From: Acidobacteriota bacterium
GTDB lineage: Bacteria; Acidobacteriota; Terriglobia; Terriglobales; Acidobacteriaceae
DNA length: 15,537 nucleotides
Assembly: GCA_021798235.1 (NCBI GenBank)
Contig: JAJZMO010000188.1
Location: forward strand, 1 to 15,537
Direction of reading: 5' to 3'
The notes below the pieces were generated by a model. The model was not told where the DNA came from, made no database searches, and saw nothing but the letters and a program-made list of their open reading frames with translations. A program made the translations under genes and the position numbers. Shown here one piece after another: positions 10,656 to 15,537 of the stretch; position 1 is the first letter of the stretch, and every line of letters begins with the position of its first letter.

Positions 10656-10721
10656 AAATCTACCGCCAAGACGCAAAGGTGCGTGAAGGGAAAACACCTC
10701 TCACCGCAAAGAACACAGAGA
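10656..10721. repeat. Dispersed intergenic repeat, CAAAGG/CACAGAG type, copy 1
   Basis: The segment begins with aaatctaccgccaagacg plus caaagg and continues to a tract of short repeats (accgcaaag, aacacagag twice). Its first 24 bases match 13689-13712 at 21 of 24 positions. Similar low-complexity segments are familiar to me from acidobacterial intergenic DNA. Function unknown. Confidence 0.5.
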
Positions 10722-10768
10722 ACACAGAGATCGGCCACGAAGATTTGGCGTCGACGCTTTGCGCCGAT

Positions 10769-10806
10769 TCCCACGCAAGCCAAAACCGGACTTGAATGGG
10801 CCATCC
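10769..10806. repeat. REP-like palindromic repeat, copy A
   Basis: A 38-base element TCCCACGCAAGCC-aaaacc-GGACTTGAATGGG plus CCATCC. The arms CCCAxxCAAGCC and GGxCTTGAATGGG form an imperfect hairpin. It matches the element at 15265-15302 at 35 of 38 positions. Both copies are intergenic. It resembles the REP/BIME class in size and placement; any role (mRNA stabilisation, transcription attenuation) is inference. Confidence 0.7.
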
Positions 10807-10917
10807 AGATCTCGTGTGTTGGAGGAGGAATTAGAAGGTTGTGGGAACTGATGGGGTGTTGCGCGCGTAGGTAGGGACGGGACTCAAGTACAAGTGTGCG
10901 CGTGAGGGAGTGCGGTT

Positions 10918-12531
10918 TTGGCGGTGACGATTGAGGGGATGACGGAGGGGCAGCGGGAGCGGAAGTCGAGCGCGCTGCGGCAAGCATTGTGGCTGGCGCT
11001 GGCGTTTGGGTTGCTGAAGTATGGTTTGCAGACGCTGGGGCAGGTGGTGATGCAGCACGCGGGGTACGGGATCTTTCGGGATGAGCTGTACTTCATTGTT
11101 TGCGGGCGGCACCTGGCGTGGGGGTATGTGGATCAGCCTCCGATGGTTCCGCTGCTGACGCGGATTTCGGAGCTGGTGTTCGGGATTCATTCGCTGGCGC
11201 TGTTCCGGACGTTTGCGTCGTTGGCGGGCGCTGCGGAGGTGGCGCTGACGGGAGTGCTGGCGTGGCGGATGGGCGGCAGCCGCTGGGCGCAGGCGCTGGC
11301 GATGACGGGCGTGCTGCTGGCTCCGATGGTGATCGGGATAGACGCGACGATTTCGACGAACATGCTGGAGCCGGCGCTGTGGACGATTGTGGCACTGGCG
11401 TTGATGGAGCTGGCAAGGCTGGCGGAGCGGGGCGTGCGTTCGGGGCCGGTGGTGGCGCGGTGGTGGGTGGTGATGGGTGCAGCCGCGGGGCTCTGCATAG
11501 AGAACAAGTGGACGATCGTCTTCTTTCTGGTGTGCCTGCTGGCAGCGCTGCTGCTGACCGAGCAGAGGAAGATTCTGCTGAGCAAGTGGTTTGCGGTGGG
11601 GTTTGCGCTGATAGTGCTGATCGCGCTGCCGAATCTGATCTGGGAGGTGCATCACCAGTGGGCCACGCTGCAACTGCTGCACAACGACCAGGTGGACGGA
11701 AAGAATGTGCACGTGGGTCCGGTGGCATTTGTGCTGAACCAAGTGAAAGTGCTTGGGTTGCTGATGGCTCCGTTGTGGATTGCTGGCGTGGTGTGGCTGC
11801 TGGCGGGGCGCAGGGCGAAGACGTTCCGGTTCCTGGGCGTGACGTATGCGCTGTTCTTACCGCTGATGATGATTCTGCACGCGAAGGACTATTACCTGGC
11901 GGCGATTTATCCGCTGTATTTTGCGGCGGGCGCGGCGGCATGGGATGGATGGTTGAAGAAGGCGTGGCTGCGGCGCGGGGTGGTTCCGGCGTATGTGGCT
12001 GCGAACGTGGCGCTGACCGCGGTGGTGCTGCCGGCGATTTTGCCGGTGCTGCCACCCGTCAAGGAGATTGCGTACATGCAGCGGCTGCATCTGGCTCCGC
12101 CGAAGATGGAGACGGGTGCGACGGCGACGCTGCCGCAGTACTTTGCGGACATGCTGGACTGGCGGCACAAGGCGAATCTGCTGGCCGATGCGTATTGGTC
12201 ACTGCCGGCGGCGGAGCGCAAGGAAGCGGTGATCTACGCGAAGAATTACGGCGACGCGAGCGCGGTGAATGTTTATCGGCCGGATGTTCCGACGGCGATC
12301 AGCGGGCACCAGAATTATTTCTTGTGGGGACCGCGCGGGGCGACGGGCAAGGTGATGATCATCTTTGGCGACAGCATCGCGACGGATGAGAAGGAGTTTG
12401 ATTCGGTGCAGGTGTATGCGCGGGATACGAATCCACTGGTGGAGCCGTATGAGCGCGGGCCGATTCTGATTTGCAAGGGGCTGCACGGGAACCTGGAAAC
12501 GCTGTGGCCGAAGGTGAAGTTCTGGTACTGA
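10918..12531 (+). CDS. GT39/ArnT-like membrane glycosyltransferase (PMT_2 family)
   Basis: A 537-residue polytopic inner-membrane protein. Members of this superfamily move a sugar from a polyprenyl-phosphate donor to protein, lipid A or another envelope acceptor on the periplasmic side. The first loop after TM1 carries the family signature FRDELYF (53-59) with the catalytic-type Asp55-Glu56, followed by CGRHLAWGYVDQPPM (62-76). About nine to eleven membrane segments follow to roughly residue 370. The C-terminal 150 residues form a soluble domain (from KEIAYMQRL to KVKFWY) with a Rossmann-like stretch EAVIYAKNYGDASAVN. TTG 10918 is taken as start because GAGGGAG lies 7 bases upstream; GTG 10924 and ATG 10939 are alternatives. 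The acceptor is unknown. No lipid-carrier glycosyltransferase or polysaccharide cluster is adjacent, so it works with partners encoded elsewhere. It may be cotranscribed with the next gene. Confidence 0.85.
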   Translation: MAVTIEGMTEGQRERKSSALRQALWLALAFGLLKYGLQTLGQVVMQHAGYGIFRDELYFIVCGRHLAWGYVDQPPMVPLLTRISELVFGIHSLALFRTFASLAGAAEVALTGVLAWRMGGSRWAQALAMTGVLLAPMVIGIDATISTNMLEPALWTIVALALMELARLAERGVRSGPVVARWWVVMGAAAGLCIENKWTIVFFLVCLLAALLLTEQRKILLSKWFAVGFALIVLIALPNLIWEVHHQWATLQLLHNDQVDGKNVHVGPVAFVLNQVKVLGLLMAPLWIAGVVWLLAGRRAKTFRFLGVTYALFLPLMMILHAKDYYLAAIYPLYFAAGAAAWDGWLKKAWLRRGVVPAYVAANVALTAVVLPAILPVLPPVKEIAYMQRLHLAPPKMETGATATLPQYFADMLDWRHKANLLADAYWSLPAAERKEAVIYAKNYGDASAVNVYRPDVPTAISGHQNYFLWGPRGATGKVMIIFGDSIATDEKEFDSVQVYARDTNPLVEPYERGPILICKGLHGNLETLWPKVKFWY

Positions 12532-12592
12532 TGTGCGGTTGACAGAGGCTGCGGGATGGGCGCAGTGTGTGAGGCGCATGATGGAGGTGCGT

Positions 12593-13036
12593 ATGCGATT
12601 ATCGCCGTTGGGTTCCGCATGCACGACCGCGGTTTTATCCACCATTCTCACCCTGCCGCTGCTGGCGCAACCCGCGCCGAAGAACGTCACGATACAACTT
12701 GCCGGAATCGGCACAAGCAGTCTTCGACTGCACTGCAAGGATGTGAAAGACCTGAGCCAGTGCGTCGACGGCGCGCAGGGGTTGAGCCCGCAAGAGATGA
12801 AGCGGCTGAAGGCAATGACTCCGAAGCTGCAAAAGCAACTGGATGAGGAACTGAGCAAGGCGCAGGATCGCTCGGGAACATGCTTTACGATGCGGGTGTT
12901 TGAGTTTCCGAAGGGATTTCCTGACAAGAATGCGAAGGCGCAGCCGAAGGTGAGCGATTGCACTCCCGCGTCGCGCTTCCACGAGCGGGGCCTGGTGCAA
13001 GGCGTACAAATTTATCAGACGAAGAAGCCGCGCTGA
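12593..13036 (+). CDS. Small secreted four-cysteine protein, unknown function
   Basis: I do not recognise a family. The 147-residue product begins with a clear Sec signal peptide (MRLSPLGSACTTAVLSTILT followed by LPLLAQ, cleavage probably after LLA near residue 26). The mature part holds four cysteines, in HCKD, SQCV, GTCF and SDCTP, an even number compatible with two disulfides in the periplasm. Between the second and third lies a charged, probably helical stretch (LSPQEMKRLKAMTPKLQKQL). ATG 12593 is chosen because GGAGG sits 5 bases upstream and the signal peptide begins there; the frame is open from GTG 12533, but that would put twenty residues ahead of the signal. The gene starts 61 bases after the glycosyltransferase stop. 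That gap contains a perfect TTGACA (12539-12544) without a good -10, so cotranscription is likely but not certain. Confidence 0.75.
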   Translation: MRLSPLGSACTTAVLSTILTLPLLAQPAPKNVTIQLAGIGTSSLRLHCKDVKDLSQCVDGAQGLSPQEMKRLKAMTPKLQKQLDEELSKAQDRSGTCFTMRVFEFPKGFPDKNAKAQPKVSDCTPASRFHERGLVQGVQIYQTKKPR

Positions 13037-13074
13037 GCGCAGAGGCAGCGCGACAGGAAATAGAAGAGACAAGA

Positions 13075-13097
13075 AAGGACCGCACGGGGCGGTCCTT
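13075..13097 (-). terminator. Terminator of the hup gene
   Basis: A 9-bp stem AAGGACCGC / GCGGTCCTT with a 5-base loop, followed on the minus strand by TTCTTGTCTCTTC. It begins 27 bases after the HU stop. On the plus strand the T tail is very short, so termination of the convergent 12593-13036 gene here would be weaker. Confidence 0.75.
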
Positions 13098-13123
13098 ATC
13101 CTGCGTGAGGAAGAGAGTTGGAG

Positions 13124-13420
13124 TTACTTCTTCGGCGGCGCGATGACGTCCTTGGCGGACTTGGCGACGCGGAACTTGACGACGGTCTTGGCCTTGATCT
13201 TGATCTGCTCGCCGGTCTGCGGGTTGCGGCCGATGCGGGCCTTGCGCTCTGCCTTGACGAGGCGGCCGATGCCGGGGATCACGAATACACCGTTCTTCTT
13301 GGTTTCCTTGATCGCGGTTTCGGCGAGCAGGTCGAGGAAAGCGGCGGCCTGCTTGTTGGTGAGTTCGAGCTTCTCTGCCATGTGCCGCACGAGAGCGGTT
13401 TTGGTCATCGTAGTTGCCAT
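13124..13420 (-). CDS. hup: HU/IHF-family DNA-binding nucleoid protein
   Basis: A 98-residue histone-like protein that bends DNA as a dimer. The N-terminal helices are MTKTALVRHMAEKLELTNKQ and AAAFLDLLAETAIKETKK. The beta-arm signature follows: IPGIGRLVKAERKARIGRNP (the HU/IHF consensus GRNPxTG) with QTGEQIKI. The C-terminal helix ends VAKSAKDVIAPPKK. Length is normal for HU (90 plus a short N-terminal and a basic C-terminal extension). ATG 13420 is preceded by GGAGG 9 bases upstream. An internal ATG (second Met, residue 5) would also give a complete fold. I call it HU rather than IHF because of the stand-alone gene and the KARIGRNPQTGE sequence, but the family boundary is soft. The gene is monocistronic with its own terminator, a hairpin-forming leader and an A-tract-rich upstream region. 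Confidence 0.93.
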   Translation of the reverse strand: MATTMTKTALVRHMAEKLELTNKQAAAFLDLLAETAIKETKKNGVFVIPGIGRLVKAERKARIGRNPQTGEQIKIKAKTVVKFRVAKSAKDVIAPPKK

Positions 13421-13492
13421 ACGGTAATTCCTCCAGACATCTTTTTGTCGTTCCCGCCCCGGAGCGGATGTGCTCTCCGAGGGGGTGGTGCC

Positions 13493-13531
13493 GTTCTCAA
13501 AACAGCCAGTGTTTATGCGGCTTGAGAGAAC
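13493..13531 (-). promoter_or_regulatory. Two-part hairpin in the hup leader (or operator)
   Basis: Minus strand: GTTCTC-tca-AGCC-(11 bases)-GGCT-gtttt-GAGAAC. Two stems, 6 bp and 4 bp, are separated by an asymmetric internal loop. The element lies 73-111 bases upstream of the HU start, inside the expected leader if the TTGACA at 13567-13572 is the -35. It has no T tail and is not a terminator. It could be an RNA structure or a protein-binding dyad. Confidence 0.4.
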
Positions 13532-13566
13532 CTTCCGCCGTTTACCTTGCGGCTTGCAGAAAGCTT

Positions 13567-13632
13567 TGTCAATGGCAAAACGCCGGTTTCCACAGGTTTT
13601 TGTGGGTTTTTTGCTGTTTTTGGCCTGTTTTT
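13567..13632 (-). promoter_or_regulatory. hup upstream promoter region: TTGACA and phased A-tracts
   Basis: On the minus strand a perfect TTGACA (13567-13572) is preceded upstream by four A-tracts of 5-6 bases, centred near 13599, 13609.5, 13619 and 13630. The spacings of 9.5-11 bases match one helical turn. Such phasing gives intrinsic curvature and UP-element-like activation in known strong promoters. The matching -10 is poor: AAGGTA lies at 18-base spacing. The -35 call is therefore tentative; the A-tract phasing is directly visible. Confidence 0.45.
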
Positions 13633-13688
13633 GAGGAAAAACGGAGCTTTGGAGGGGGCTGGCCGAGCGGCTTTCCGGGCGAAAAGCA

Positions 13689-13720
13689 AAATCTATCGCA
13701 AAGGCGCAAAGGACGCAAAG
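13689..13720. repeat. Dispersed intergenic repeat, CAAAGG type, copy 2
   Basis: AAATCTATCGCAAAGG followed by CGCAAAGGACGCAAAG. The first 24 bases match 10656-10679 at 21 of 24 positions, and the gcaaagg unit is then repeated at 7-10 base intervals. It lies between hup and the DUF2461 gene. Confidence 0.5.
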
Positions 13721-13886
13721 AAAGGCCAGGGAGGGCGGAGAGAGGGTCCGGGGATGCGGATGGAAGCGCAGATTTCTCCGCACCGGCGTGCGGCGCCTTC
13801 GCCCGGCAATGACTGCCAGGGGGGAGGGTGCAGTGCGATCTATCGCCAACAGCGGACTAAGGATGGGGTACCGGAGTGGCGCTGGG

Positions 13887-14651
13887 CTAGTAGAGCGGGA
13901 GGGGTGGCAGAGAGGGCTTTCTGAGGCGGTTTTCTGCCGAGGGCGGCGCGATGGCGCGGTTGAGGAAATCGACGAGGGGAGCGGCGAGGGTGAAGTAGGC
14001 GGCGACAGTGCGCGGGAGGGCCGAGTGCAGGGCGGCTTCAGCGGGCAGGGCGGCGGTGACGCCCCACTGGCGCCAGCGGATGTACTCTGCGGCGGGGTGG
14101 TTGGCGGGGAAGCCTTTGGGGTCGCGGGTGAGGGCGTTGGGGTCGTGGAGGCTGAAGCGGCGGCGGAGGGCGCGATTTTCGATGAGGGAGCGGAACTCCT
14201 GGTGACGATCGAGGAGGTAGCGGCGGATGGCGAGGAGCTGGTCTTTGGCGGGCATGTAGACGCCGGCGGCGAGGATCATCTCAGTACCGCTGAGGTGAAG
14301 GTAGTAGCCTGCGCCGGAGGTTTTTTCCATGTCGGAGCGGCCCCACCAGGCGGCGATGTGCTGCTTGTAGGGCGACTTGTCGGCGGAGAAGCGGGTATCG
14401 CGATAGATGCGGAGCATGATGCGGTTGGCGGGACGGATGTGATCCGGGGCGTAGTCCATCATGCCGGCGTTGACGGCCTCGATGAGGGCGAGCATGGGGG
14501 CTTTGACTTCGCGGTCGTAGATGGGGCGGCGGGGCTCGAACCACTCGCGGCGATTGTTGCGGCGGAGGCCGCGGAGGAACCGCAGGGCTTCGTCATGGAA
14601 GTGGGGGACGACGTGCTCGGAGTGCGAGGTTGGCGAGTAGGCAGCGGACAC
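13887..14651 (-). CDS. DUF2461 (TIGR02453) family protein
   Basis: A 254-residue cytoplasmic protein of the DUF2461 family, whose biochemical role is unknown. Family hallmarks are present: FLRGLRRNNRREWFEPRRPIY (25-45), the strongly conserved RDTRFSADKSPYK (84-96), GAGYYLHL (about 113-120), GVYMPAKDQL near the middle, and a conserved HPAAEYIRWRQW segment toward the C-terminus. It is some 25-30 residues longer than the usual 220-230, mostly in the N-terminal tail and the basic, proline-rich C-terminus. The only start codon in frame ahead of the conserved domain is GTG 14651. No Shine-Dalgarno precedes it, but CATAAT lies 6 bases upstream (14658-14663), so the message may be leaderless. It is divergent from the small secreted protein gene at 14761. 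Confidence 0.87.
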   Translation of the reverse strand: MSAAYSPTSHSEHVVPHFHDEALRFLRGLRRNNRREWFEPRRPIYDREVKAPMLALIEAVNAGMMDYAPDHIRPANRIMLRIYRDTRFSADKSPYKQHIAAWWGRSDMEKTSGAGYYLHLSGTEMILAAGVYMPAKDQLLAIRRYLLDRHQEFRSLIENRALRRRFSLHDPNALTRDPKGFPANHPAAEYIRWRQWGVTAALPAEAALHSALPRTVAAYFTLAAPLVDFLNRAIAPPSAENRLRKPSLPPLPLY

Positions 14652-14657
14652 CGCATC

Positions 14658-14663
14658 ATTATG
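14658..14663 (-). promoter_or_regulatory. -10-like CATAAT ahead of the DUF2461 gene
   Basis: CATAAT (5 of 6 to consensus) ends 6 bases before the GTG start on the minus strand, which would place transcription start at the start codon. No convincing -35 was found at 16-18 bases. Confidence 0.35.
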
Positions 14664-14691
14664 ACAGCGCCATGTTGCGGTTTGGTTAGAA

Positions 14692-14714
14692 CAGGTTTAC
14701 ATCACGTTCATAAT
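14692..14714 (+). promoter_or_regulatory. -10-like CATAAT ahead of the secreted-protein gene
   Basis: CATAAT (14709-14714) on the plus strand, with only a weak -35-like TTAGAA near the expected 17-base spacing. It would give a leader of about 40 bases to the ATG at 14761. With the opposed CATAAT at 14658-14663 it makes the 109-base gap a plausible divergent promoter region. Confidence 0.35.
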
Positions 14715-14760
14715 CAGGGGAAGTTGTTGCTGCGATGGGCAGTGGCGTGATGGGAATGGC

Positions 14761-15204
14761 ATGAAGCAGTCTTTGAGATTGAGCGTGATGGCGGTGGCGG
14801 CGGCGCTGGTGATGGTGAACCCGGCGGCGCTCGCGGCGAGGCATCGTCTGCTGACGCAGGGGCAGGCGCGGCAACTGGCGCGGCTGGTGGCGAGGCACGA
14901 GCACATCGACCTGAACAACCAGTGGATTGAGTTTGACACGATGGATGTGGGCGCGCCCTATCTGCCTGGGTTTGCGAGCTTCATTGTGCTGCGCGAGGCC
15001 TCGACACCGGGGCCGGACACGACACTGCGGCGGTATGCTGTGAGCCGCGAGACGGGGAATGTGTGGGAGATGACGCTGTGCCGGAAGTATGATTTTCCGG
15101 CGCTGGCGGCGCTGCGCAAGAAGCTGACCGGGCATGCGGAAGCGAGCGCGGCCGAGGATGCGGCGGAGCGGAAAGCGCTGGGGTGCGAGGCGGACGGGCG
15201 CTGA
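14761..15204 (+). CDS. Small secreted protein, unknown function
   Basis: No family recognised with confidence. The 147-residue product starts with a typical Sec signal peptide (MKQSLRLSVMAVAAALVMVN then PAALAA, cleavage near residue 26). The mature protein begins with a basic helix (LLTQGQARQLARLVARHEHI), then a region with LNNQWIEFDTM, YLPGFASFIVLRE and LRRYAVSRETGNVWEMT. The last piece, a strand ending in TG.VW, recalls PepSY-type or heme/metal-handling periplasmic proteins, but the similarity is too short to name a family. Two cysteines (LCRKYDF and LGCEAD) could form one disulfide. The C-terminus is Ala/Glu-rich. ATG 14761 has GGGAA 5-9 bases upstream, and the preceding overlapping ATG is closed at once by a stop. 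It is divergent from the DUF2461 gene, with no downstream gene in the window. Confidence 0.72.
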   Translation: MKQSLRLSVMAVAAALVMVNPAALAARHRLLTQGQARQLARLVARHEHIDLNNQWIEFDTMDVGAPYLPGFASFIVLREASTPGPDTTLRRYAVSRETGNVWEMTLCRKYDFPALAALRKKLTGHAEASAAEDAAERKALGCEADGR

Positions 15205-15264
15205 CTGGCCTTCCAGGCGGATGCACGCTGACGCGCGCCAGCCGATAGCGTTGAGGTGCGCTGC

Positions 15265-15302
15265 TCCCACTCAAGCCAAAACCGGGCTTGAATGGGCCAC
15301 CC
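15265..15302. repeat. REP-like palindromic repeat, copy B
   Basis: TCCCACTCAAGCC-aaaacc-GGGCTTGAATGGG plus CCACCC. The stem CAAGCC/GGCTTG extends outward through CCCA/TGGG with a single mismatched pair. It is 35 of 38 identical to copy A at 10769-10806. It lies 60 bases after the stop of the secreted-protein gene and could act as a transcript end or stabilising hairpin; there is no T tail. Confidence 0.72.
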
Positions 15303-15408
15303 GCGGAAATTCGACCGGCGATGCCAGCAGGCAAATGTGATGAAATGCGTCTGCCGTGAATGGTGGAACCGCCGAAGCCTGGTTGGCATGGAGGAAAGAT
15401 TACTCCTG

Positions 15409-15430
15409 TCCCCCACTCAAGCAAAAGAAG
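15409..15430. repeat. Half copy of a REP-like element, apparently interrupted
   Basis: TCCCCCACTCAAGC followed by aaaagaag matches the left arm of the REP-like repeat (CCCACTCAAGC) and a loop, but the returning arm GCTTGAATGGGG is absent. Instead the sequence changes to TGTCCAGTCC at 15431. This is what an insertion into the loop of a hairpin would leave. Confidence 0.45.
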
Positions 15431-15537
15431 TGTCCAGTCCCTATAGATCCTTTACAGTTTGTCTCGGGACATCCTTTACAGTTTTTGGTTCTGAACTTTC
15501 CTCCGGTAGCCATCGTTCGACCGCGGTCGAACGATGG
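15431..15537. mobile_element. Possible left end of an insertion sequence (partial)
   Basis: Starting with TGTCCAGTCC, the segment carries two direct repeats of ATCCTTTACAGTTT (15447-15460 and 15471-15484), 24 bases apart. A TG-initiated terminus with paired internal repeats is common at the ends of DDE-transposon families such as IS481 and IS3, where they serve as transposase sites. No transposase is visible because the window ends. The IS481 idea is recollection of similar termini, not a match I can prove. Confidence 0.35.
15510..15537. repeat. Perfect 28-bp palindrome at the window end
   Basis: CCATCGTTCGACCG (15510-15523) is followed immediately by its exact reverse complement CGGTCGAACGATGG (15524-15537), with no spacer. 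The palindrome may extend beyond the window. It could be a dimeric-protein binding site, part of a mobile-element end, or a fold-back at a contig edge. Confidence 0.9.

Larger units (their letters stand above)
10575..10917. other. Divergent intergenic region lhr / glycosyltransferase, repeat-bearing
   Basis: These 343 bases contain, in order: the lhr -10; a perfect hairpin TGCGTGC-TTC-GCACGCA (10632-10648); a dispersed-repeat segment (10656-10721) with runs of gCAAAGg and acACAGAG; a REP-like hairpin (10769-10806); and the leader of the glycosyltransferase gene. No coding potential was found. A promoter for the glycosyltransferase must lie here but I could not assign it. Confidence 0.6.
13421..13886. 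other. Intergenic region between hup and the DUF2461 gene
   Basis: These 466 bases hold the hup leader and upstream region (13421-13641), then repeat-type DNA. The repeats are a CAAAGG-rich segment (13689-13720); a segment GCAGATTTCTCCGCACC (from 13768) running into ggcaatgac, which resembles another common acidobacterial intergenic motif; and a partial third copy of the atctatcgcc core at about 13838. No gene or terminator for the DUF2461 gene was recognised. Confidence 0.55.
15205..15537. other. Gene-free right end with repeats and possible mobile-element end
   Basis: No gene is supported in these 333 bases. They contain REP-like copy B (15265-15302), a half copy of a similar element (15409-15430), a segment beginning TGTCCAGTCC at 15431 with two 14-base direct repeats, and a perfect palindrome ending on the last base of the window. 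Confidence 0.65.

Noticed and set aside
8582..10987. 801-codon minus-strand frame overlapping the start of lhr and the intergenic region
   Set aside because: Low-complexity Ser/Pro/Ala translation across a region where the lhr frame encodes intact helicase motifs. It runs through repeats and a promoter region.
10831..11742. Minus-strand His/Arg/Gln-rich frame opposite the glycosyltransferase gene
   Set aside because: Its composition mirrors the hydrophobic codons of the membrane protein on the plus strand. No motifs.
12539..12567. Promoter for the small secreted protein based on TTGACA in the intergenic gap
   Set aside because: No acceptable -10 at 16-19 bases (CAGTGT is the best), so it is mentioned only as a possibility in the gene entry.
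15447..15484. CRISPR-like repeat pair
   Set aside because: Only two 14-base units with a 10-base gap, no further units and no cas gene; better explained as element-end binding sites.

Overview
The window looks like a chromosomal segment of a high-GC Acidobacteriota (probably class Terriglobia). The reasons are an 818-residue duplicated MacB/FtsX permease of the acidobacterial 'ADOP' type, a DELYF-type GT39 glycosyltransferase, several secreted proteins of no recognised family, and short dispersed intergenic repeats of a kind I associate with that group. The assignment rests on recognition of gene types, not on a search. Most gene content is ordinary housekeeping and envelope biology. No defence island, prophage, CRISPR array, tRNA or rRNA was seen.

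Layout, left to right. Positions 1-750 (minus) hold the N-terminal half of a type B carboxylesterase that runs off the left edge, with a good promoter at 836-865. Positions 952-3408 (minus) encode an orphan ADOP permease. Positions 3653-3678 are a textbook intrinsic terminator for ftsH, which lies at 3728-5647 (minus) and encodes the membrane AAA+ zinc protease. Positions 5939-6124 (minus) encode a 61-residue Cys-rich DUF5522 protein whose start overlaps the stop of a full-length Lhr helicase gene (6117-10574, minus). After a divergent, repeat-bearing intergenic region, a GT39/ArnT-like membrane glycosyltransferase (10918-12531, plus) is followed by a small secreted four-cysteine protein (12593-13036, plus). 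An HU-type nucleoid protein (13124-13420, minus) has its own terminator, a structured leader and phased A-tracts upstream. A DUF2461 protein (13887-14651, minus) is divergent from a small secreted protein (14761-15204, plus). The right end (15205-15537) has no gene. It holds a REP-like hairpin, a second hairpin that looks cut in half, a possible insertion-sequence end with two direct repeats, and a perfect 28-bp palindrome on the last base.

Functional links are few. lhr and the DUF5522 gene are almost certainly one transcription unit. The glycosyltransferase and the following secreted protein may be cotranscribed. The other genes appear to be independent units. The items most worth a second look are the lhr-DUF5522 coupling, the apparently leaderless lhr promoter, the hup upstream region, and the mobile-element-like structure at the right edge.
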